A stretch of DNA of 10,208 bases from Firmicutes bacterium UBA5389. Its GTDB lineage: Bacteria; Bacillota; DTU025. Below the pieces are notes generated by a model, which was given only the letters and a program-made list of their open reading frames with translations, was not told the origin of the DNA and did no database searches. The stretch spans positions 1 to 10,208 of the forward strand of contig DHON01000015.1 of assembly GCA_002409965.1 (NCBI GenBank). The letters run 5' to 3'. Below are positions 1-6,572 of the stretch, piece after piece (the first letter of the stretch is position 1; the number at the start of each line of letters is the position of its first letter). Both the position numbers and the translations under genes were made by a program.

Positions 1-721
1 CATCGCGCAAAGACTTGTTGAGAGCTACTTATGCTATGGGCAATGCATAGGTAGGTTGACTCAGGCGGTCTACGTAATGTTCGCCCTGGGGCCCGAAATC
101 GCGGCCACTCCATAGACGTAATTCAGCCGTTGAGCAGGCCGTGTATGGCACAAACTGGGATGCCCACTTTATGCAGCGTTCGCATCGGAAAGTGAACAGG
201 CGATGTTCATAAAGCGACATATGCAGAAATGTATAGACACAAGTTGGGATGGCAGTGGTATTGTGCGGCAGCCATTGGGGCGCAAATCTGTCAAAGGGCG
301 CGCGAAGCGCCCCGAACGCGCTCGAGGCGACTATACAGCGACCATAAGCGGTTCCTCGGGGGCTCGCCAAGGGTCGTTGTGTCAAAGCCTGCTGCGAAAT
401 TGAAACCCAAGTGTCAGAAGGTGAGCACATCTCAAAAACAAACGTCAATAACTGAACATACCGTTTTTTCCCATTTCCGCATACTCCACTTGCTGGGAGG
501 GGTCATCTTGACTACACTACGTCTGCCAGAGGCCCTCCTCGAGCGATGGCAACGTTTTCCCGCAGGTTCGGCAAAGCCCTCCTGCTCGGCGCGGGTGTAG
601 ACCATGGGGCCCAGCGTTAAGCCGTTTTGAACGGTGCCCGCGACCGTACGGCAAGGCAGATGTGCAGCGGGGACAGGTAGGCAACAGAGTCAGCAGGACT
701 TTGACGGGGCCCTACGCGGCA

Positions 722-750
722 GCCGGCGGCGGCCGGCGGCCGGCGGCCGC
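722..750. repeat. GC-only tandem repeat, unit GCCGGCG
   Basis: Three copies of the 7-bp unit GCCGGCG lie at 722-728, 732-738 and 739-745, followed by GCCGC. The last two are directly adjacent and the first is separated by GCG. The tract is pure G and C and almost self-complementary, so it can fold on itself or slip during replication. No reading frame through it belongs to a supportable gene. Confidence 0.75.
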
Positions 751-1006
751 AGGGTGCGTGTAACGATTGTGGCTCTCAAGACCGGGGATTTCTCCCTCCC
801 GAGTGGCATGTGGGGTTGCCTTTGGGGACTCGCTTGGCCCCTCGCTCTCTGATCTCCCTTCATTCATGGAGAGCTGTAAGGGCCAGATCATCCTGAACGC
901 CTACCGGTTGCCGCTGGACTATTGAACTGGAGAGCATCGATGTCGTGCCATGGGGTCTTATGCATGGTGCAGGCAAGCAACCCGGCAGTGAGCGCATCGC
1001 GAATCT

Positions 1007-1032
1007 CCCCCACGTGCAGCTCATGTCGGGGG
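1007..1032. terminator. Possible stem-loop just past the carboxypeptidase gene
   Basis: CCCCC at 1007-1011 pairs with GGGGG at 1028-1032, and the stem can extend by three pairs if C1027 bulges out. It lies 16 nt beyond the stop codon of the minus-strand carboxypeptidase, where a transcript end is expected. In that direction no T-run follows. On the plus strand TTTCTT follows. It is therefore a weak candidate for an intrinsic terminator of the RQC-carboxypeptidase unit and may be only a processing or stability hairpin. Confidence 0.25.
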
Positions 1033-1047
1033 TTTCTTGCAGAAAGC

Positions 1048-2262
1048 TCACCCGCGGCTCTTCAGGCTTCCTACTGTGTAGAGCGGATATTCCCGCAGCT
1101 GCTCGTCGTCGAAGAACACTCTCAGCCATCCGGCGTGCTGCCCAACGCGCACGTTCTCCTTGAGGCGCTCGGCCACTTCCACCTGGCTGCTGAGTGCATC
1201 GACTTCGTCGCGCCGCACGACCACCGACACGTTGCGTCCGGTGGCAAGTCCCACGGCGGATCGCCCGCGCGGACCGGCCAAGGCATCGACTACCGGCTGT
1301 CCCGCCTGAGCCACATCTACCCGAACGAAGTTGGCGAACCCGTATTCCAGCAGGGCCGATGCATCGTGGAATCGTGCCCCCGAGCGGAGCACTACGGCGA
1401 TGAACTGCAGTCCGTCCCGGGTTGCCGATGCCGCCAGGCAGTGCCCCGCCCGGCTGGTAGTCCCGGTCTTCACACCGTCCGCCCCGGCGAGGCTCCACAG
1501 CAGCCTGTTGGTGCTGTAGGCAAGCCTCGGCTTGCCGCCGGCCACAGGCGATGACCAAAGCTCCGGGCAACCTACTATGTCGGCAAACTTCTGGAGGCGA
1601 AAACCCCAGATGCACATCTCGGCGATATCGTACGCTGTCGAGTAGTGCCCAGGCGCCGACAGGCCGTGAGGGTTAGCGAAATGTGTGTGCTTCAGCCCCA
1701 TGCTCGCGGCGCGCGCGTTCATCAGCTCCACAAATTCCGCCACAGACCCTCCCACGTGCTCTGCCACAGCGGTTGCGCCATCATTGCCGGACCGCAGCAT
1801 TGTGGCGCGTATCAGTTCCTCCAACTTGTATCGTTGGCCTGCCGCCAGACCCAGGGAGGAGCCGGCCACCCGGGCGGCGTCTGCCGATACCTGCACCACA
1901 TCGGCCAGGTCGCCGCGCTCGATGGCGACTATCGCGGTCATGATCTTGGTGATGCTGGCTGGCTCCCTTACCTCGTGTTCATTGTGGGCATACAGAATGG
2001 TGCCCGTGGAAGCCTCTACGAGAATCGCGGCGCGCGCAGTTACATTCGGCCCTTTTGCATGCCCCCGATGGTAGACCAGGTTGTCGTACGGAGACGGGTT
2101 CACGTAGGGAGTCGCGCACGGAGCCGTCTCGTTCCTGGGAACAACCAGCCTCAGGGCATGCGGAGCGACAGCAACCATCGCGATCAACACTATGGAAATC
2201 AGGAGAACGGGGATGAAGAAGAGCGCCAGGATCCTGCCGGCGCTCTGCCTAATCGACTCCAA
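1048..2262 (-). CDS. D-alanyl-D-alanine carboxypeptidase (PBP5/DacF-like, peptidase S11)
   Basis: This low-molecular-weight penicillin-binding protein of 404 residues removes the terminal D-Ala from peptidoglycan pentapeptides outside the membrane, limiting cross-linking. All three active-site motifs of family S11 are present: SITK at residues 103-106 (acylated Ser103), SGN at 158-160 and KTG at 265-267. Residues 11-33 form one hydrophobic segment, a signal peptide or membrane anchor. About 90 C-terminal residues (from ~310) fit the beta-rich PBP5 C-terminal domain, and I see no obvious C-terminal amphipathic anchor helix. The start is TTG at 2262, chosen because GGAGGA lies 8 nt upstream; the ATG at 2278 is in another frame and stops after nine codons. 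The gene lies 65 nt behind the RQC-like gene on the same strand with no promoter or terminator I can see between, so co-transcription is likely. Family assignment is firm. The subtype (vegetative DacA or sporulation DacF/DacB) cannot be settled from sequence alone. Confidence 0.96.
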   Translation of the reverse strand: MESIRQSAGRILALFFIPVLLISIVLIAMVAVAPHALRLVVPRNETAPCATPYVNPSPYDNLVYHRGHAKGPNVTARAAILVEASTGTILYAHNEHEVREPASITKIMTAIVAIERGDLADVVQVSADAARVAGSSLGLAAGQRYKLEELIRATMLRSGNDGATAVAEHVGGSVAEFVELMNARAASMGLKHTHFANPHGLSAPGHYSTAYDIAEMCIWGFRLQKFADIVGCPELWSSPVAGGKPRLAYSTNRLLWSLAGADGVKTGTTSRAGHCLAASATRDGLQFIAVVLRSGARFHDASALLEYGFANFVRVDVAQAGQPVVDALAGPRGRSAVGLATGRNVSVVVRRDEVDALSSQVEVAERLKENVRVGQHAGWLRVFFDDEQLREYPLYTVGSLKSRG

Positions 2263-2270
2263 AACCCGAT

Positions 2271-2276
2271 TCCTCC
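2271..2276 (-). promoter_or_regulatory. Ribosome binding site fixing the TTG start of the carboxypeptidase
   Basis: GGAGGA on the minus strand is followed by an 8-nt spacer and then TTG at 2262-2260. This near-ideal site decides the start, because no in-frame ATG lies nearby. Confidence 0.8.
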
Positions 2277-2327
2277 ATACCTGCCTCCCGGGCGAACTGC
2301 TCTATTCCTACGCGGGCTGAGGCGGGG

Positions 2328-2792
2328 CTAGAACGCCCAGGCGCCATCGGGCTCATCCGAAACGGCCGGCGCACCGCACGCAAGTATGGACGGATTGTAG
2401 GGGCACTTCCGACATCGCTCCCTCGCGATGAACATCTTGAGCGTGTCGGGCACTTCGATCATGGGAAGATCCCCCGTCATTATGGCGGTGCGCCCTGCAG
2501 GCGTGAGCAGGATGACCGGCCGTCTTCCGTATGAAGATCGAAGATAGCCGCCAGCGATAAGCTGGTCTATGATGGCATTGACTTGCGCCAGCGTGAGTTC
2601 TTCCAGGGCGCCGTAGTGGCTGATGCGGGCGAGATCCATCTTCAGAACGTCCTGCGCAAGCGAACCCTTAAGTACGCGCGCTATCTTAGTTTTCCCAACG
2701 TGCCACGGAATCGAGTCCACGCATTCGAGCACTGTTGCGGCGAGGGAGTCCTCTCCCGACAACTTAGTAGAATCCGGCGCGATGGCATCCAA
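2328..2792 (-). CDS. Stand-alone RQC-type winged-helix protein
   Basis: This is a 154-residue soluble protein. Residues ~17-104 resemble the RQC (RecQ C-terminal) winged-helix domain, which binds duplex DNA in RecQ helicases. Landmarks are VGKTKIARVLKGS at 32-44 (compare the RecQ FG-K-x-ADVLRGS segment), ISHYG at 57-61, IIDQLIAGGYL at 74-84, and a strand-wing ending at ~100. There is no helicase core; the domain stands alone. After it come Cys127, Cys130 and Cys139 (C-x2-C-x8-C), a possible metal site. The start is TTG at 2792, with GGGAGGAGG ending 8 nt upstream. An in-frame ATG at 2828 would add 12 residues, but it has no good ribosome site and overlaps the probable promoter. It probably binds DNA or RNA, but as a regulator or a repair accessory I cannot say. 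It is apparently the first gene of a unit with the carboxypeptidase. Confidence 0.75.
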   Translation of the reverse strand: MDAIAPDSTKLSGEDSLAATVLECVDSIPWHVGKTKIARVLKGSLAQDVLKMDLARISHYGALEELTLAQVNAIIDQLIAGGYLRSSYGRRPVILLTPAGRTAIMTGDLPMIEVPDTLKMFIARERCRKCPYNPSILACGAPAVSDEPDGAWAF

Positions 2793-2800
2793 ATGGATGA

Positions 2801-2809
2801 CCTCCTCCC
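2801..2809 (-). promoter_or_regulatory. Ribosome binding site deciding the TTG start of the RQC-like gene
   Basis: GGGAGGAGG on the minus strand ends 8 nt before TTG at 2792-2790. It lies inside the longer frame that begins at ATG 2828, which argues that the ATG is not the real start. Confidence 0.75.
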
Positions 2810-2828
2810 AGCAAATAGTGTCACACAT

Positions 2829-2857
2829 AGATTACCATCGCTTCCGTCAGCTGTAAA
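2829..2857 (-). promoter_or_regulatory. Candidate sigma-A-type promoter for the RQC-carboxypeptidase unit
   Basis: On the minus strand TTTACA (2857-2852) is followed by a 17-nt spacer and TAATCT (2834-2829). The first hexamer matches the -35 consensus at five of six positions. The second keeps the most conserved T, A and final T of the -10. A start near 2822 would give a leader of about 30 nt, placing the ribosome site just inside the mRNA. A perfect TTGACA at 2872-2867 lies slightly upstream but has no -10 at a usable distance. I see no terminator for the preceding M28-like gene in the same 87-nt gap. Confidence 0.45.
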
Positions 2858-2879
2858 GCATTATTTTGTCAAAGACGTT

Positions 2880-5285
2880 TCACATGCCAATCGGCTCTGC
2901 CGAGACGATGAACTGATTATCCTGGTAGAACCGCTTACCCTCGCCCGCCAGGACGATCTCAGAGGGATTTAGGCGAAAACCTCCTACCGCGCGCACAGAC
3001 ACTTGCGCCCCAGATGGTACAGAAAGTTCCACCGCCGATTCGTACGGTTCGGACGCGCCGGTCAGCATCGTACTTATCCTCACGGACTCGCCCGTCCTCT
3101 CCACGACATAGCCGCGGTCGGACGATGCCACTTCCATCCCAACAGGCCCCTCCAGTTCAAAAGCGATCCAGGCAATGGGCTCGCCTGACGACAGCGACAT
3201 GGAGATGCGGGATCCCGCCGCCTGCGCGGTCAGTTTCAAGGGCGGCGCAGACAGCCTGCGGGCCAACTCAAAGTGGGACCGCCTAACGTCCACCGTCTGC
3301 ACTTCAGCCAGAGGCCCGCCCGTCACCGATACTCCGCGTATGTTGTCCTCGCTCTGGAATACGATCGCATTCCCGGTCTGCACCGCGCGTATGCGCTGCG
3401 GCGCTTCCCCATCGTAGCTGGGCTTTGTGAAGAGGCCGGCCGTGAGTATCACGGTCAGGAGGCCCAGCGCCCACATAAGGGCAATCCCCGGCGATTCGCG
3501 CCGCCGATGCGCGGGCATGCCCCTGGCACCGTGCCTGTCGTACTGGCGCAGTGTGACGCCTGGCATCGAATCCCCTGCTGCAATGGACTGCTCCTGCCCC
3601 GACCCGGGGGTCAACGCGACCAAAGCGAGCACGTACGGCAGCACCGCAGCTGCAACCAGCAGGCAGAGCACGATTGGCACCTCAAGAGCGTCAATCAGGG
3701 CCGACCGCGCCACGCCCCCTGCCGCCCGAATCGCGAGCCAGCCTGCGGGAAGAGGAGCAAGCCATGCCAAGAGCCTTCGGAGCGGTCCATCCGGCGCAGC
3801 CAGCGCCCCCACGGTGAGCAGTAGCCCCAGCGCTGGGAAGAAGGCGCCGGTCCGCACAGCGCCGAACGCCAAGCACACGAGCGCTATCTGAAGCAGAATC
3901 GACACCCTGAGCAGCGGAAGTCGCAGCTCGTCTCGCGCGCCTGTGCCGGCCAGCGACATGGCGACAACGGCAAAGAAAAGCGCGCACGTGGCCCCCGCCG
4001 CCGCAAATGGAATGGGATACGCGTTCCACGGCCTTTCCAGTCCTCGCACAGCGCCTAGGATGAGCGATGGCACGAAAGATGTCCAGAGGACTGCCGCGAG
4101 TACTGCGCACACCGCCAGTGTTGCGGCGAGCGCCCGTAGAACGTTTCCGGGGCGAACCCGCGTGAACTGGCTGTACAGCGCGCGTTCGGCCGGCCCTAGC
4201 GACAACAAGCCCAGAATCGCCGCTGCCGCCGCCACAGCCGCGGCCACGAGGTAGGGCACTGCCAAAACTTGTCCAAACACGTTGAAAGCTAGATAAGGCC
4301 GACCAGGCCTGGGGATTCGGCTTTGCGATGAGACCCATCTGGCCGCAGCCATCGCCGCATCGGCGGCTCTGGCCACGTGAGCGGCATCCACTGCGTCTGC
4401 GGTATCCCAGAAGGGCGAAAGCGAGCCTCGGGCGGGGTAAGGCAGGGATTGAGCGGTCGTGATTGTCACTGCGGGAATACCCGCGAACAGAAACGGCGAA
4501 TGGTCTACTGGCACCTCGGGCAGAAGCGCGATTGCGGTGTCGAAGGGGCGACCGCCGCCCACTGCGTCGACCAGTCCCGCCAGGACCGATGGCGGCAGCG
4601 CTCGAGGCCCGCCCCACGGGATGAACCTGACCGGGCCCGGGCGTCCCACCGAATCCAGGACTATTGCCATCATCACATCCTGCGGAGCTATTGGCGAGCC
4701 GTCCGCCATCCCGCCTGCGCCTTCCGCGAAAGCCTTGGACCCCGCGCGCCCCATGCAGCTTGCGCCGAACGCGGCAAACGCCAGATTGTGCCGGGCCTCG
4801 ACGCCGGCCAGTATTCGGGCGCACTCCAACATGGCCGCAATACCAGTGGCATTGTCGTCCGCGCCGGGCGAGTCAGGCACTGGGCTGTCCAGCGATGCAG
4901 CTATCAGGATGGTCTGCGCCCCGGGTTTGGGGAACGGCGCCACGGCCACCACGTTCTCCGAAATGCACACGCCATCGGCCACAGTCCTGGTAAACGGGGT
5001 TTTCCTGACTCTGTAGCCGTAGCTCCACAGGCACGCGGCGACATAGTCGGCCGCTGCCGCCTCGCTCGCAGTTCCGGCAGGTCTCGGCCCGATGACCGTC
5101 GCCATGTGCTCAACATGCGCCATGGCCCGTGCAGCGTCGGCGGGTTCTCCGCCCAGCGCGCGCGGTGCCCGAGCAGCCCAAACGGTGCCCCCGGCCCAGG
5201 AGACGATCACCGCTGTAGACCCCACAGCCGCTATGACCAGGGCAACCAGAAGCCTCTTGCGCGTACACCTAAAGTTCCACTTCAA
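2880..5285 (-). CDS. M28-family polytopic membrane protein, probable pseudopeptidase
   Basis: This 801-residue protein has a membrane segment at ~12-33, an extracytoplasmic M28 (zinc aminopeptidase-like) domain at ~45-320, several membrane helices between ~335 and ~620, and a soluble beta-rich tail of ~180 residues. The order recalls eukaryotic ERMP1/Fxna-type M28 membrane proteins. Fold landmarks are clear: GADDN at 141-145, LDSVG at 210-214, DHSPF at 261-265. However, key residues are replaced. The His of the usual AHxDS motif is Ser131, and the catalytic and zinc-binding Glu pair of FGAEE is Ser176-Cys177. Asp143, Asp211 and His262 remain. Ordinary di-zinc peptidase activity is therefore unlikely. 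It may have a binding or scaffold role, or altered chemistry. Start TTG 5285 overlaps the stop of the LiaF-like gene (TTGA). GAGGTGA lies 10 nt upstream, so translation is probably coupled. The M28 fold is firm; the loss of activity is inference. Confidence 0.85.
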   Translation of the reverse strand: MKWNFRCTRKRLLVALVIAAVGSTAVIVSWAGGTVWAARAPRALGGEPADAARAMAHVEHMATVIGPRPAGTASEAAAADYVAACLWSYGYRVRKTPFTRTVADGVCISENVVAVAPFPKPGAQTILIAASLDSPVPDSPGADDNATGIAAMLECARILAGVEARHNLAFAAFGASCMGRAGSKAFAEGAGGMADGSPIAPQDVMMAIVLDSVGRPGPVRFIPWGGPRALPPSVLAGLVDAVGGGRPFDTAIALLPEVPVDHSPFLFAGIPAVTITTAQSLPYPARGSLSPFWDTADAVDAAHVARAADAAMAAARWVSSQSRIPRPGRPYLAFNVFGQVLAVPYLVAAAVAAAAAILGLLSLGPAERALYSQFTRVRPGNVLRALAATLAVCAVLAAVLWTSFVPSLILGAVRGLERPWNAYPIPFAAAGATCALFFAVVAMSLAGTGARDELRLPLLRVSILLQIALVCLAFGAVRTGAFFPALGLLLTVGALAAPDGPLRRLLAWLAPLPAGWLAIRAAGGVARSALIDALEVPIVLCLLVAAAVLPYVLALVALTPGSGQEQSIAAGDSMPGVTLRQYDRHGARGMPAHRRRESPGIALMWALGLLTVILTAGLFTKPSYDGEAPQRIRAVQTGNAIVFQSEDNIRGVSVTGGPLAEVQTVDVRRSHFELARRLSAPPLKLTAQAAGSRISMSLSSGEPIAWIAFELEGPVGMEVASSDRGYVVERTGESVRISTMLTGASEPYESAVELSVPSGAQVSVRAVGGFRLNPSEIVLAGEGKRFYQDNQFIVSAEPIGM

Positions 5286-6433
5286 CGGCCGTGCGTCACC
5301 TCGATCGACCCTGCTCCGGCCTCCACGCGGAGGTCGAGCCTTACAGAAGCCTGAGAGTAGTTAGCCGATTCCCACGTCTCGTCAACGCCCAGCCCGCGCC
5401 GACCGTGCTGCCGGCCATTCACCCGCAGACTGCCGACGCCGACATTGCTGTCTATTCTCACGCCCACATCAGTCGGGATGTGCAGTTCTAGCTTGCCGGC
5501 GCCCACCTTGATGTCTCCTGTGACCGCGCCGGCGAGCCTAGTCCCGCTGAAATCGAGATACGCCGTGCCCGAGCCGATGCTGCCCGACACCCTCTGCACG
5601 CCCGTATTGCCGATCTCGACTATCTCGGCCGTGCCCGCTCCGATCTGGAATCTGAGTGTGCGCGCTCCCCAGTCGCCGCCCGCCATCGGCCTGCCGGCAG
5701 TCGCCTCGGGAAATCCCATCTTGACCGTGCCCCCGCCGACCTCGATGGAAACGCCCGTCACGGCGAGGCCGGCCAGAACCGCGTCCAGCTGTCCGCCGCC
5801 AACCTCCAGATCGAGCTGGGTGGGGGTGTCGCGCCGGCCCAGGGTGAGTGTGTGCTCGTCAGGACGCCCAAAAAAGATGAAAGGCATGAAACCCTCGCGC
5901 CCCGTCGAGTAGTCCACGTTCAGGACGGAGCCCGACATCGAGGCATCGAGCCTGGGCGCGCGGGAAGCGCGGGAGTAACCTGCCATGGCCGTCAGGATGT
6001 CGCCGCCACTCTGTGTACCGATGAACACCCGCCCGGCGCCTACGTCCACATTCAGGCGGACCTGGCTCGGAGAGAACTGGGCCGAACTCACCGTCAGCGT
6101 CTTGGCGTAAGGCAAATCGCCTTGGGCGCCCTCGCCGCGTTCAGCCCAGCGACCCCATCCCCACCAAGACTGCGATGCTATGCTGGATATCGCAAACAAC
6201 AAGATCAGCGCCAAGAGGACCGGCGCCGCAATCCGCCCCACTGCGCTCCCGCGGCCGAAAACGGCGCCGATGCCCCATAGAATGAGAAGCACAGGCCAGA
6301 ATCGCCAGACGGACGCCCACGCGGCCCACGGCACCACTCCGGTAGTGCTCAAGAGTAAGGCCGCACCCAGGCAAATCAGGACAATCGGGCCGGCCAAGTC
6401 CCTCCTTTTCGGGGTCTGCTTACCATCGCGCAT
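5282..6433 (-). CDS. LiaF-like membrane protein with toast-rack beta-repeat domain
   Basis: This is a 383-residue integral membrane protein. Three hydrophobic segments lie at ~14-36, 43-60 and 67-86; the first two form a LiaI/LiaF-type hairpin of the DUF5668 kind. The rest is an extracytoplasmic beta-rich 'toast-rack' domain. Eight V/I-G-x-G-like turns (131, 211, 232, 264, 286, 310, 331 and 372) recur, mostly 21-24 residues apart. Proteins of this type act near cell-envelope stress systems such as LiaFSR in Bacillus, where LiaF restrains a sensor kinase. No kinase or response regulator lies in this window. ATG 6433 and an in-frame GTG two codons upstream (6439) share the ribosome site GGGAGG at 6449-6444, 10 or 4 nt away; I prefer ATG. 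It is the first gene of a coupled pair with the M28-like gene, which suggests that the two products work together in the membrane. Confidence 0.8.
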   Translation of the reverse strand: MRDGKQTPKRRDLAGPIVLICLGAALLLSTTGVVPWAAWASVWRFWPVLLILWGIGAVFGRGSAVGRIAAPVLLALILLFAISSIASQSWWGWGRWAERGEGAQGDLPYAKTLTVSSAQFSPSQVRLNVDVGAGRVFIGTQSGGDILTAMAGYSRASRAPRLDASMSGSVLNVDYSTGREGFMPFIFFGRPDEHTLTLGRRDTPTQLDLEVGGGQLDAVLAGLAVTGVSIEVGGGTVKMGFPEATAGRPMAGGDWGARTLRFQIGAGTAEIVEIGNTGVQRVSGSIGSGTAYLDFSGTRLAGAVTGDIKVGAGKLELHIPTDVGVRIDSNVGVGSLRVNGRQHGRRGLGVDETWESANYSQASVRLDLRVEAGAGSIEVTHGR

Positions 6434-6572
6434 GGACACCTCTCCTCCCTCTCTCGATCCGTATTTCGCATGTGCAGCGCAGATTCCTTCAGGAGCATCG
6501 TGCCGCGATACGACTTGTGCGCATACTCTAGGTAGGATGCTGTGCGATCATGGCTCGCATGGAGGAGACAGA
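6434..6572. other. Divergent intergenic region
   Basis: This 139-nt gap must hold promoters for the LiaF-like gene (minus) and the ATPase (plus). Candidate pieces exist on the plus strand: TTGTGC at 6515-6520, CATACT at 6522-6527 and TAGGAT at 6533-6538. None pair at a 16-18 nt spacing, so I call no promoter. No strong hairpin or operator palindrome stands out. Confidence 0.5.
6561..6568 (+). promoter_or_regulatory. Ribosome binding site of the tandem P-loop ATPase
   Basis: GGAGGAGA ends 4 nt before ATG 6573. It fixes this start, although the frame stays open another 131 codons upstream, antisense to the LiaF-like gene. Confidence 0.85.

Larger units (their letters stand above)
1..1047. other. 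Intergenic stretch with no supportable gene
   Basis: I see no recognisable protein, tRNA, rRNA or known riboswitch core in this stretch. The first 480 bases are visibly less G+C-rich than the gene-bearing part of the window. The longest open frame (29-448, minus strand, TTG start) has no ribosome binding site I can see. Its codon choice is unbiased at third positions, unlike the strongly GC-ending codons of the real genes here. Small stem-loops occur at 296-312 (GGGCGC/GCGCCC around a GCGAA loop) and 622-634 (CCGTT/AACGG around TTG), neither with a T-tract. A 20-codon open frame at 866-925 (plus strand) and a short frame from a TTG at 508 behind GGGAGGGG are too short to call. The region may be regulatory, a decayed gene or simply spacer. 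Confidence 0.6.

Noticed and set aside
147..255. Imperfect direct repeat (147-166 versus 236-255)
   Set aside because: Only about 14 of 20 positions match, with no flanking target-site or mobile-element features.
29..448. 139-codon open frame on the minus strand
   Set aside because: No ribosome site at its TTG, no codon bias like the neighbours and no recognisable motif; the product reads as random.
600..850. Possible structured RNA (tmRNA, 4.5S RNA or riboswitch) in the GC-rich spacer
   Set aside because: I looked on both strands for core signatures of tmRNA, SRP RNA, RNase P RNA, T-box and cobalamin or TPP riboswitches and found none that fit beyond short chance matches.
922..1554. 210-codon plus-strand frame antisense to the carboxypeptidase
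   Set aside because: It mostly mirrors the well-supported carboxypeptidase gene, as expected for GC-rich DNA, and its product has no recognisable domain.
2793..2828. Longer RQC-like protein starting at ATG 2828
   Set aside because: No ribosome site of its own, it overlaps the probable -10 and transcription start, and it contains the strong ribosome site for TTG 2792.
3691..5354. Long open frames on both strands over the M28-like gene (for example 3691-4824 minus, 4377-5354 plus)
   Set aside because: Arg/Gly/Pro-rich shadow translations of a GC-rich gene; only the frame with M28 motifs and membrane helices is convincing.
6180..6572. Upstream extension of the ATPase frame
   Set aside because: It is open only as antisense of the LiaF-like gene; ATG 6573 has a strong ribosome site and begins the conserved family N-terminus.
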